NCBI GenBank assembly: GCA_030446435.1
Contig: JASURT010000008.1
Span: forward strand, 1-35,921
Direction of reading: 5' to 3'
DNA: 35,921 nucleotides
Source: Candidatus Ozemibacter sp.
GTDB taxonomy: Bacteria; Muiribacteriota; Ozemobacteria; Ozemobacterales; Ozemobacteraceae
Under the pieces are notes generated by a model. The model worked only from the letters and a program-made list of their open reading frames with translations, ran no database searches and was not told where the DNA came from. Shown one piece after another: positions 25,062-33,350 of this stretch (its first letter is position 1; every line of letters begins with the position of its first letter). The position numbers and the translations under genes were made by a program.

Positions 25062-28045
25062 GGCGTCACCTTTGTCGGATTGTATCTGATCAGGACCATT
25101 GTCAGATCGTCTTCCTGCTTCTCTGCCCAGCTCTGGTTGGTTTCAAACATTTTCTGATAATATGATTCAAGGTTTTCACACCAGGCTGCTTTGGTCAGGT
25201 TAAGAAATTCCTTGGCTCCGAAAACGCCTTTTTCGGGGTGTGACGCTTCTATCATGCCATCGCTGTAAAGAATTACCGTGTCACCGGGCGAAAGCTGAAT
25301 GTTGTAATTCTCGTATCTGGCCCGCCGCAGAATGCCCACCGGCGTGCCGATTATTTCATGATATTCTGCTTTAGCACCCTTGTCTGATACCACTACCGGA
25401 AAACAGTGCCCGGCATTGGCAATGTTAAGGCTGCCGTTGCCCGTGTTCAGGGTCATGTACTGGCAGGTCATCATTCTTTTGAATTCTTTGCTTTTAAGCG
25501 AAAAAAGCATTTTATGAATTGAAGTAAGTAGTTGCCCCGGGTTTGTGCGTTCTTCTTCGCACATAAAAACAGATGCTTTGCCCATCGCCATGATCAATGC
25601 AGCCGGAATACCATGCCCGGCGACATCGCCCATGAAAATTCCGATGTTGTCGTCGTCGATGGGAAAAAAGTCGTAGTAGTCGCCGCCAAGCTTCGTCATG
25701 GTTACGGTTTTGGCGTAAATCTGTACCGAATTTTGTGCCAGATGATTACCCGGAAAAAGGTTTTCTTGAACTACCCGCCCGATTTCAAGTTCTTCAAGCT
25801 CGGCAATACTTGAATTGAAGACTTTGCCAAGCTCGCCGAATTCATCCTGGCTATCTATACGGGTTCTGTGTCTGAAATTTCTTTTACCGATCTGTATAAC
25901 CGCTTCAGAAAGCTGCCTGACCGGTATCAGAAATTGAGTTGAAAGCGAAAGCGCAACCCCGGTTGCAATGGCCATCGAAATCAAGGCAAATATGCTCATA
26001 TTAAGCTTTAACTGGTCTATTTGCTTTTCTATGCGGCTCAAGGGGGTCAGTGCAACAAGAGAAATGTTCGGAATATATTTGCCGCCAAGGGCAGTGGCGA
26101 TGTATCTGGTATCGTTGATCTTCAGGTTTTCATCGTAAGCGCTTTGCAGGGTGGCGGCCTTTTGCAGAACCGGAATCAGGCTTTGCTCATTCTTGAGACC
26201 CGGAGCAACGACCATGCCGTTATGCAGAAAATGCGCTCCAAGCTTGATTTCTTGGTTTTTTTGATTGTAATTTTCTACAAGGGCAGAAACGTAATTGGCT
26301 TGCGCCTCTTCTTCAGGCCAGACAAGAATCATCAGCGAATGAAACTGTCGCTCCGGGGTGTCGCCGAGCAGGGTTGCGTAACACAGCTTGATTTCAGTTC
26401 CAAATATGAAGGGTTCGATCTTGTCAAGCTTGGCCAGCAACGTTTTGAGAATCGGCGAACTGCGGTTAAATACCTTTTGCCCCGCTACAGCCAGCGAAGA
26501 ACCGGCCTGTTCGACCAGTTTGTCGAATTGCTCGCCAATCTTCTGGTTGGCAAAAGTAAGCGCAGCTGCAGAAAAAAGCTTCATAAAAGTTTGCGAAGCT
26601 TCTTTGTTTCGGGGCTTATGACTTAACAATGTCTGACCGGTTTTGTTGAAGATATATATTTCATCTGCGCCAAGATTCTGCATTACCGGCTTCAGGTTTT
26701 CAAGCATCGATGGGTCGGGAACCTGAAGAGAAACTTCCTTTTTAAATGGCTTAAGAAGCGCATTGCTTCTTTCTGCAAGAGCTTTGCGGTGTCTTTGGTA
26801 GCCTGAGTCTATTTCAAGCAGCAGCTTCTCGTTGGTTGCGTGAATTTCTTTTATAAGATTCAGGCGTTGCTGTTGCAGATACTCGTAACCGATGCTACCG
26901 ACAATCATCAAAGGCAGACCATTTGCATACAAAAAGAGAATGGCGAGCTTGAATCTGATCGAAAATTTCAATTCTCTGATGCGAAGGCTGTAACAGTAAA
27001 ATACAAAAATTGCCAGCAAAAGACCCACCAGTATCTGTGAAAAATAGCCTGACTTGACCCGGTCGGGGTACCCGGTGATCAACTCATCTTTGGCAATAAA
27101 GCAGAACCCTCGTATTTCCGGGGTCAGAAGCTTGAAGGCGAGAAGATTTCCGTCGGTGACGCGATGGGGCAAAGAGGCATTTTCGAATTTTCCAAGCTCG
27201 AACAGAATCTGTTGACGGTCTTGCGAAGAAGGTTCGGGAATTACCTTTTGTCCGACAATGATGCCCGTCAGCATGTTTGTATCATGGTTGAGAATCTGAA
27301 TTGCGTGCTTCAGGCCAAGATTCTTGTTTATAGCTTTCTTTGATATCGAGCAATAAAGAGTCAGTCTGGGGTCAGAATGAAACCAGAAAAGGGGAAAACG
27401 GTTTTCGGTATCGGCGAGAATACATCTGCCCTGATTGCCAGCCTGATACGGAAGCCGAAGATGTGCAGGAACCAGAAAGCGACCAAGATAACCGCGAAAT
27501 AGATTAATCTTGTCGTTTACCAGGTCTAAAGATTCAGGATACCCGGGGTAATTACTACGGCAATCTTCGGCAACTTTTCTGAACATTTCATATATAGATT
27601 TAACTACATAACGATAGCTTTTTTCGTCGGTAAGCGAATTTATTGTCTTGCCACGGCTGTTCCAGACAATGAATTTGAAGTGCCCCGGAAATCTACGTCG
27701 TAGAGTTTTTATATGCTTTGCCAGCGTTTTTTCAGGGTTCTGGCTGTTTATGGCATTTTCGAAAACCTTCTTGAACAGCAGATGAAAGTATTGAGCGTCG
27801 TTGCTGTGCTTAAGCAAAAATTCCAGGTGATCATCCATCAGTTTGTGGGTTTTGCGAACTTCGGTCTCGTATCTTAATTTCAGCATGCTCTCGAGACCAG
27901 AATTCAGCAAAACCAGCGGAATTACAAGAAAAGCAAGAATTGCTCCCAGCCAGGTCAGCAGGGGAAATTTTTTAAAAATGTTTTCTGTGCTACTGATTTT
28001 TTTCACCAGTAGAATTTTAACACAATATCTGTTGGCATAAACCAT
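25058..28045 (-). CDS. Transmembrane sensor HAMP-SpoIIE/PP2C phosphatase, B-type, pair 4
   Basis: About 995 residues from the ATG at 28043-28045. The frame is open to a TTG at 28060, but that lies at the edge of the rubrerythrin terminator; a GTG at 28006 is a third option just before the hydrophobic segment. None has a good ribosome site, so the start is uncertain. TM1 is about 28-48, TM2 and TM3 lie about 335-385, TM4 about 680-700, and HAMP and PP2C follow. GGDYYDFF, GDVAGHG, YSDGM (Ser for Thr, unlike its relatives), QEDDLT and NAGHCFP are present, so the enzyme should be active. NYPGYP in the first sensor region and QENLFP group it with the pair 3 B gene. It starts within about 20 bp of a strong terminator, so its promoter is not obvious. 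Confidence 0.9.
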   Translation of the reverse strand: MVYANRYCVKILLVKKISSTENIFKKFPLLTWLGAILAFLVIPLVLLNSGLESMLKLRYETEVRKTHKLMDDHLEFLLKHSNDAQYFHLLFKKVFENAINSQNPEKTLAKHIKTLRRRFPGHFKFIVWNSRGKTINSLTDEKSYRYVVKSIYEMFRKVAEDCRSNYPGYPESLDLVNDKINLFRGYLGRFLVPAHLRLPYQAGNQGRCILADTENRFPLFWFHSDPRLTLYCSISKKAINKNLGLKHAIQILNHDTNMLTGIIVGQKVIPEPSSQDRQQILFELGKFENASLPHRVTDGNLLAFKLLTPEIRGFCFIAKDELITGYPDRVKSGYFSQILVGLLLAIFVFYCYSLRIRELKFSIRFKLAILFLYANGLPLMIVGSIGYEYLQQQRLNLIKEIHATNEKLLLEIDSGYQRHRKALAERSNALLKPFKKEVSLQVPDPSMLENLKPVMQNLGADEIYIFNKTGQTLLSHKPRNKEASQTFMKLFSAAALTFANQKIGEQFDKLVEQAGSSLAVAGQKVFNRSSPILKTLLAKLDKIEPFIFGTEIKLCYATLLGDTPERQFHSLMILVWPEEEAQANYVSALVENYNQKNQEIKLGAHFLHNGMVVAPGLKNEQSLIPVLQKAATLQSAYDENLKINDTRYIATALGGKYIPNISLVALTPLSRIEKQIDQLKLNMSIFALISMAIATGVALSLSTQFLIPVRQLSEAVIQIGKRNFRHRTRIDSQDEFGELGKVFNSSIAELEELEIGRVVQENLFPGNHLAQNSVQIYAKTVTMTKLGGDYYDFFPIDDDNIGIFMGDVAGHGIPAALIMAMGKASVFMCEEERTNPGQLLTSIHKMLFSLKSKEFKRMMTCQYMTLNTGNGSLNIANAGHCFPVVVSDKGAKAEYHEIIGTPVGILRRARYENYNIQLSPGDTVILYSDGMIEASHPEKGVFGAKEFLNLTKAAWCENLESYYQKMFETNQSWAEKQEDDLTMVLIRYNPTKVTP

Positions 28046-28046
28046 C

Positions 28047-28059
28047 TGCCTGACAGGCA
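28047..28059. promoter_or_regulatory. Perfect 13-bp palindrome at the start of the pair 4 B gene
   Basis: TGCCTG and CAGGCA flank a central A, immediately upstream of the preferred ATG and immediately downstream of the rubrerythrin terminator. It could be an operator or a small mRNA hairpin covering the ribosome site. Function is inferred from symmetry and position only. Confidence 0.3.
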
Positions 28060-28060
28060 A

Positions 28061-28108
28061 ACAAAAACCCGGCCACTACACCTTGCGAAAAGGCGTGGTG
28101 GCCGGGTT
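28061..28108 (-). terminator. Strong intrinsic terminator after rubrerythrin
   Basis: On the minus strand a 17-bp stem with one mismatch and one G-U pair (arms 28092-28108 and 28066-28082, AACCCGGCC pairing with GGCCGGGTT at the base) has a 9-nt loop and is followed by TTTTTGT. It ends the leftward RND-adaptor-rubrerythrin transcription and isolates it from phosphatase pair 4. Confidence 0.85.
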
Positions 28109-28165
28109 CGTTCGGCCAGAATTCAACTCAGGCTTAATGAAAAGCCACGATTGAATCTCGTCTGA

Positions 28166-28756
28166 TCAATAGTTTTCGAGCCACATCTGAAAATGTTCGC
28201 GGCCATGATCGCAGACCGGGCATTTCGGAGGAGCTTCGATGCTTTCAAGAATGTGTCCGCAGTTGTTGCACTTCCAGTAAACTTTCCCGTCTTTTTTGAA
28301 AACGGTATGATTTTTTACATTGTCATGAAGTTTGCGATAGCGGGCTTCGTGTCTTTCTTCAACTTTTCCGACATTTCTGAAAACCTTGGCGATATCGGCA
28401 AAGCCTTCTTCGTCAGCGATGTCAGCGAAATTGCTGTAAAGGGTTGTCCATTCTTCATTTTCGCCGTCAGCAGCGTATTTCAGGTTTTTAAGAGTGTCTG
28501 CATAGGCTACCGGGTATGCTGCATCGTTTATTACGACTGCTTCTTCGTTCATGTCATATTTGAGAAGCTGTTTCATGAAAAGCTTGGCATGTTCTTTTTC
28601 GTTTTCTGCGGTTTCGAGAAAAATATCGGCGATCTGAAGAAAACCTTCTTTTTTCGCTACTGATGCGTAATAAGTGTAGCGAGTGCGGGCCTGACATTCG
28701 CCGGCAAAAGCTTTCATCAGATTTTCAGCGGTTCTGGTTCCTTTAAGTTTGCTCAT
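28166..28756 (-). CDS. rbr: Rubrerythrin
   Basis: A 196-residue cytoplasmic non-haem iron peroxidase that reduces hydrogen peroxide in anaerobes and microaerophiles. The four-helix diiron domain (about 1-145) carries the ligand Glu of FAGECQA (E20), ENEKEH (E53-H56) and VEERHEARY (E133-H136). A C-terminal rubredoxin-like domain has Cys pairs C163/C166 and C179/C182. This is the normal full length. The ATG at 28754-28756 is preferred, with GGAGG 6 nt upstream; an adjacent GTG would add one residue. It starts 39 nt after the adaptor gene ends and may be co-transcribed with it, though a small hairpin lies between. A strong terminator follows. Confidence 0.97.
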   Translation of the reverse strand: MSKLKGTRTAENLMKAFAGECQARTRYTYYASVAKKEGFLQIADIFLETAENEKEHAKLFMKQLLKYDMNEEAVVINDAAYPVAYADTLKNLKYAADGENEEWTTLYSNFADIADEEGFADIAKVFRNVGKVEERHEARYRKLHDNVKNHTVFKKDGKVYWKCNNCGHILESIEAPPKCPVCDHGREHFQMWLENY

Positions 28757-28784
28757 CACATTCCTCCAGGTAAATTATTTGATT

Positions 28785-28801
28785 AACTGAAAACGTCAGT
28801 T
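28785..28801 (-). other. Small hairpin between the adaptor and rubrerythrin genes
   Basis: A perfect 6-bp stem, AACTGA with TCAGTT, and a 5-nt loop span the adaptor stop codon. No U-run follows, so it is more likely an mRNA stability or processing element than a terminator. It may uncouple the rubrerythrin message from the efflux genes. Confidence 0.3.
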
Positions 28802-29974
28802 TTTGTTATTAACATTTTTTATTATGATTTGTCCAGCTCTTAAACCAGATATAATCTCTCTTGTATTGTTGTCGATAGGAATGGTTCTTATTTGTCTCTT
28901 CAGTTCTCGGCCATTGTCGATTTCAAATACGGATTCAAGTTGTCCGGTGCGCTGAATTGCACTTTCGGGAATGCGAATGACCTTCTTGTCAGTTTTAAGA
29001 GGCACTTTCAGGGTACCGAACATTCCCGGCATCAAACCGGGTGAATTGTCGATGCAGATTTTTACCAGAAAGGTTCTGGTGCGCGGGTCAACCGCCGGAA
29101 CGATTTCTTTAACCGTGCCTTCATAGCTTTTATTCAATGCCGGAACATCATAATTAACGATGGAACCGATAGTGATTTCCGATACCAGAGATTCTCTGAC
29201 CGGAACCTCTAGCATCAGGCTTTTGGGGTCGAAGACCCGCATAATCATTGATGCTGGGTTGCCCAGGTCGCCCGGGTCGGCCATTCGTTCAGCCACAATG
29301 CCGTCTATGGGGCTGAGAATGGTTGCGTAGCCCAGCCCTGCTTCAGCCTGTTTTATCGACTGCTCAGCCGCAGAATAGTTGGCCGAAGCTGCCCTTTTTT
29401 GCTGAATAGCCTGTTGCATACCGGCCTCGGCCTGTTTGTAATTGGCTAAAGCCATGTCGTAATCGCGCTTGGCGGCTGCGTTCTTCTCGAACAAAGCCCG
29501 GGTTCGGTTCATTTCTTTGGTTGCAAGGTCAAGAGCGGCTTTGGCTGATTTTACCTGTTCGTCGGCGGCAGATATGCCCGCACTGGCGGCCTGAAGCTGC
29601 TGCTGGCCCTGTGAAACTACCGCCGAAAGATCTTTGGCGTCTAACTTTGCCAGCACTTCGCCCTTCTTAACGCTGTCACCGCTTCTGACATTGACTTCAA
29701 GAATTCTGGCAATGATTCTCGGCACGATTTCAACTTCATCACGGCTTCTGACCGTTCCGATAGACTGGTAGAATACAGGCACAGAAGTTTCACTGACTGT
29801 TATCGTTTCCTGTGGGGGCAATGCTTTTTCGCCGGTCAGGCCCGGTTCGATCTGCCCGGTGGCAAAGGCCCCGCCCTGGAAAAGCATGATGAACAGAAGG
29901 GCGGCAATGCCGAGTATCGGGCCAATTATCGCTGATTTACTTGAGTTTGCTTGGGTTTTACTGGTTTCGCTCAT
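28796..29974 (-). CDS. RND efflux periplasmic adaptor (HlyD/AcrA family)
   Basis: A 392-residue membrane fusion protein linking an inner-membrane RND pump to an outer-membrane channel. An N-terminal hydrophobic segment (about 15-40) anchors it and there is no lipobox Cys. A lipoyl-like half (about 85-110, VRSGDSVKKGEVLAKLD) is followed by an Ala/Gln-rich coiled-coil hairpin (about 115-220), the second lipoyl half (ATILSPIDGIV), a beta-barrel domain (EVPVRESL to LMPGMFG) and a membrane-proximal domain. The ATG at 29974 overlaps the permease TGA (ATGA) and has GGAGGT upstream. The gene order is permease first, adaptor second, the reverse of acrAB. No outer-membrane channel gene is in the window, so a TolC-like protein must come from elsewhere. 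Confidence 0.95.
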   Translation of the reverse strand: MSETSKTQANSSKSAIIGPILGIAALLFIMLFQGGAFATGQIEPGLTGEKALPPQETITVSETSVPVFYQSIGTVRSRDEVEIVPRIIARILEVNVRSGDSVKKGEVLAKLDAKDLSAVVSQGQQQLQAASAGISAADEQVKSAKAALDLATKEMNRTRALFEKNAAAKRDYDMALANYKQAEAGMQQAIQQKRAASANYSAAEQSIKQAEAGLGYATILSPIDGIVAERMADPGDLGNPASMIMRVFDPKSLMLEVPVRESLVSEITIGSIVNYDVPALNKSYEGTVKEIVPAVDPRTRTFLVKICIDNSPGLMPGMFGTLKVPLKTDKKVIRIPESAIQRTGQLESVFEIDNGRELKRQIRTIPIDNNTREIISGLRAGQIIIKNVNNKN

Positions 29975-32900
29975 TGTTTTACCTCCTGAGAAGCAGGTGC
30001 GTTCTCGCTTGCAACTGAACTTTTGTTGGTGTGATAGAAAATCGTCGGAACGACGATCAGGGTGAAGAAGGTGCTGGCGATAAGGCCGAAAATCAGCGAC
30101 CATGCCAGACCTGAAAAGATCGGGTCGAGAGTGATGGGCCAGGCACCCAGCAGGGTTGTGGCCGCAGTAAGAATGATCGGTCTGAAGCGCACTGCGCCGC
30201 TTTCCTTGATCGCTTTGTCAAGGGGCATGCCTTGTTTGACAGAATCCTGAATGAAGTCTATCAGAACCACGCTGTTTCTGATAACGATTCCGCCCAGGGC
30301 AATCATGCCGATCATACCGGTCGCTGTGAAGAATACCGGGTCAAGATAGCCTCCGACCATGTCTGCCGAAACAAGGTTCAGCAGCCAGAAACCGGGTGCG
30401 ATGCCGATAATGGTCAGCGGAATCGCACACATTACCAGCAGTGGCATGATAAAGTCACCCATTTGTACCGCCAGAAGCAGATAGATGCCGAGCATGGCGA
30501 TACCGAATGCAATGCCGAGGTCTCTGAAGACCCGAATGGTTATTTCCCATTCGCCTTCACCGGCCCATTCATAGTAAATTCCTTCTGGTGGCGGGTTCTT
30601 CTGCAGGCGCTGATACATATCGTAAATCACCATGCCGGGGGCTCTGCCTACACATTCGGCGGTTACGAAAACCACGGGGCGCAGATTTTTATGCTGAATA
30701 ATCTGTTCTTCGGGTTCAACGCTGAATTCGCCAAGTTCACCGAGAGGTACAAGATTGCCCTGGCGGTCTCTCAGGGTCAGGTTTCTCAGGGTTTCGAGCT
30801 GGTTTCTTTCGTTAAGAGGCAGTCTGAGGTTAATCATTACCGGCTCGCGTTCATTTTCAATGTGAGCGATGCCAAGGTTGCGGCCTCTGACTGCCTGCAT
30901 GATCAGCTGTTGCATCATGGTGGCGGTAAAGCCATGGGTGGCGGCTTTCTGCACGTCAGGTCTGAAGGCGATTCTGTTGTGTTCGGCTTCATTCATATTG
31001 TCTATCTGGGTGATATGAACCGAATCTTCTTCTTTAAGCTGCTGTTGCAGAAATTCAGCTCCAGCCATCAGTTGTTCGTAACTTGTGTTTTCGTCGCCGT
31101 AGACTTCGACGGTGATGGTCGAGAAAACCGGTGGTCCAGGCGGCACTTCGACTATGCTCAGAACCGCGCCGTAGCGGGCGGCGATCGCATCGAGATCATT
31201 GCGCAGTCGCAGTGCGATGGCATGGCTTTGCTGAGTTCTTTTCATTTTGTCTGCCAGGTTGATTCTAATGTCTGCCTGATGTGACTGCTGGCGCAGGTTG
31301 TAGTGTCTTACCAGTCCGTTGAAGTCGATGGGCGCGGCAAGACCTACGTATGATTGAACGCTTTTTACCTCATTGACACGCGAAAGATATTTTTCGAATT
31401 CTCTCACCGCGCGATCGGTATTTTCGAGAGTCGTGCCTTCGGGCATTTCAAGAATCAGTTGCAGTTCATCTTTATTGTCGAACGGCAACATTTTAAGCGG
31501 AATTTTTCGGTATGCCATCAGCAGGCCAGAGCCAATCAGCAGCAGAAAGACGACTATTCCCAGAATAATTGCGTTGCGCATTTTTAAAAATGGCGAAATC
31601 AGCCACTGGTAAAATTTTCTGATCCAGGTTGGAACCCCATCGTCAACGCCTGATTCGTCCTGAACGGCATCAGATCCCTTCAGAAGCTTGAAAGCGACCC
31701 AGGGCACGAACGTCAGGGCGCACAGGGTTGAAAAGGTTACGGTTAAGGGCACGTTGATCGCCATCGGCCCCATATACGGGCCCATCATACCAGTAATGAA
31801 AAACATTGGCGTGAATGAAACGATGATGGCCAGAGTCGACATGATGACCGGCACGATTACTTCCATAACCCCGCTCAGAGCTGCCTTGATCGGTGGCTCT
31901 TTTCCCATTTGCAGATGACGCTGAATGTTGTCGACATTGGTTATCGGGTCATCGACAACGAGACCAAGGCTTAGAATCAGGGCGAAAAGGGTAACACGGT
32001 TGATTGTGTAGCCGAAAACCAGATTGGTGAACAATGCCAGCGCGAAGCTTACCGGCACCGAAAGGCCCACGACCGCCGCGGCTCGCCATCCCATTGTGAA
32101 AGCCATCAGGCCTACGACGGTGAGAATGGCGAAAAACATGCTTGAAAGCAGGTCGTTGACCTTGTCATCAGCCGTTTGCCCATAGTTTCGGGTTACGATC
32201 AGATCAATTTCTTTCGGAATGACCTTGCCGTGCAGCTCTTTGGCCCGACGAATGATTTCGGCGGCGACATCGACTGCATTGGTGCCCTTCTTTTTGCTGA
32301 AGGCTATAGTGACGGCAGGCGCGCGATTGCCGACGCTTTCTTTGTCGGAAGCCGGACCGTAGGTCGAATGGTGATACCAGTCGGGTTCTTGTACCGTGTC
32401 GATGACGTTGGCAAGATCTTCGATGTAAATGGTTCTGCCATCGATCGAGCGAATCGGAATCTTTTTGATTTCTTCATCGGTTCTGATTACGTTTCCGACC
32501 AGCAGTCTGAGATTGTTGCCTTCACGAATGATTCTTCCGCTGTCGGCAACCTGATTGTTGCCGCTGACTGCCATCATAATATCCTGAAAGCACATGCCAT
32601 AAGCGGTCATTCTCGTCGAATCGACTTCGATGCGAAATTCGCGCCGGTAGCCTCCGTAGATGTCTGAACGAAAAACATTTCTGATGCTTGCCAGCCTTGC
32701 TTCGGCCTCTTCAGCTATTCTTCGCAATTCAGAAGCGCTTGAGTCATGCGAAGTAAGCGTCAGGGTCACAATCGGCACGTCGTCAATCTCGACCGGCTTG
32801 ATCAGCCAGTTGGTAACGCCGGGCGGCACTCTGTCCTTGTTGCCTTCGACTTTGTCGCGAATCTTGCCCATCGCGCGTTCGCGGTCCTGACCGACGTAAA

Positions 32901-33219
32901 AGCGCACGGTCACCATAGACTGGTCGCGGCGACTCATCGAATAGACGTGTTCGACCCCGTCGATCTGCCACATAAGCTTTTCGAGTGGTCTGGTAACGAG
33001 TTCTTCTACTTCGCTCGGGTTATGTCCGGGAAAATTGACATAAATATCGACCATCGGCACGACGATCTGCGGTTCTTCTTCGCGCGGTGTCAGGTGTATG
33101 GCCATGATGCCCGCGAAAACGGCAAAGATGATCAGCAGAATCGACAGCGGCCCGGTCAGAAAAGTTCTGACTACCGATGGAATAAACCCTTGCGGTTCTT
33201 TGTTTCCATTTTGCTGCAT
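29971..33219 (-). CDS. RND efflux permease (HAE1/AcrB-like)
   Basis: A 1082-residue proton-driven inner-membrane pump, of typical length for the family. TM1 is at about 24-44. A large porter loop begins with TPREEEPQ. TM2-TM6 start near 355, another TM follows the linker near 555, a second periplasmic loop comes next, and the last TMs lie at about 900-1065. The TM4 proton-relay pair is D423-D424 in GLVVDDPITNVDN. At the position of the essential Lys of AcrB TM10 this protein has R981 (VIRNSVVLIDF). The ATG has AGAGGT 7 nt upstream. A possible promoter, TTGCTC-17 bp-TTATCT, lies at 33270-33298. Substrate class (drugs, bile-like compounds, metals, lipids) cannot be told; no His/Met-rich metal-site signature is evident. 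Confidence 0.95.
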   Translation of the reverse strand: MQQNGNKEPQGFIPSVVRTFLTGPLSILLIIFAVFAGIMAIHLTPREEEPQIVVPMVDIYVNFPGHNPSEVEELVTRPLEKLMWQIDGVEHVYSMSRRDQSMVTVRFYVGQDRERAMGKIRDKVEGNKDRVPPGVTNWLIKPVEIDDVPIVTLTLTSHDSSASELRRIAEEAEARLASIRNVFRSDIYGGYRREFRIEVDSTRMTAYGMCFQDIMMAVSGNNQVADSGRIIREGNNLRLLVGNVIRTDEEIKKIPIRSIDGRTIYIEDLANVIDTVQEPDWYHHSTYGPASDKESVGNRAPAVTIAFSKKKGTNAVDVAAEIIRRAKELHGKVIPKEIDLIVTRNYGQTADDKVNDLLSSMFFAILTVVGLMAFTMGWRAAAVVGLSVPVSFALALFTNLVFGYTINRVTLFALILSLGLVVDDPITNVDNIQRHLQMGKEPPIKAALSGVMEVIVPVIMSTLAIIVSFTPMFFITGMMGPYMGPMAINVPLTVTFSTLCALTFVPWVAFKLLKGSDAVQDESGVDDGVPTWIRKFYQWLISPFLKMRNAIILGIVVFLLLIGSGLLMAYRKIPLKMLPFDNKDELQLILEMPEGTTLENTDRAVREFEKYLSRVNEVKSVQSYVGLAAPIDFNGLVRHYNLRQQSHQADIRINLADKMKRTQQSHAIALRLRNDLDAIAARYGAVLSIVEVPPGPPVFSTITVEVYGDENTSYEQLMAGAEFLQQQLKEEDSVHITQIDNMNEAEHNRIAFRPDVQKAATHGFTATMMQQLIMQAVRGRNLGIAHIENEREPVMINLRLPLNERNQLETLRNLTLRDRQGNLVPLGELGEFSVEPEEQIIQHKNLRPVVFVTAECVGRAPGMVIYDMYQRLQKNPPPEGIYYEWAGEGEWEITIRVFRDLGIAFGIAMLGIYLLLAVQMGDFIMPLLVMCAIPLTIIGIAPGFWLLNLVSADMVGGYLDPVFFTATGMIGMIALGGIVIRNSVVLIDFIQDSVKQGMPLDKAIKESGAVRFRPIILTAATTLLGAWPITLDPIFSGLAWSLIFGLIASTFFTLIVVPTIFYHTNKSSVASENAPASQEVKQ

Positions 33220-33350
33220 TGTTTAACCTCTTTTAACAAGAATGTTTATTGACTAATGTATCGGCAAAAAGATAACACAAAATAATACTATTGAGCAATG
33301 GCCTCTTGATTTCCTCAAAAAAATGTATGGTTTAGTATCTAACATCATGG

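Noticed and set aside
26021-26626. A 201-codon rightward frame opposite the pair 4 B gene
   Set aside because: Fully antisense to an intact phosphatase gene, with no ribosome site and no recognisable domain.
29975-30103. 43-codon N-terminal extension of the adaptor into the permease gene
   Set aside because: The extension is permease coding sequence in another frame; the ATG at 29974 has GGAGGT and gives a normal membrane-anchored N-terminus.
30232-31284. A 350-codon rightward frame opposite the RND permease
   Set aside because: It lies entirely antisense to a well-supported permease gene and its translation is Gln/His-rich with no family resemblance; it is a shadow of the codon pattern.
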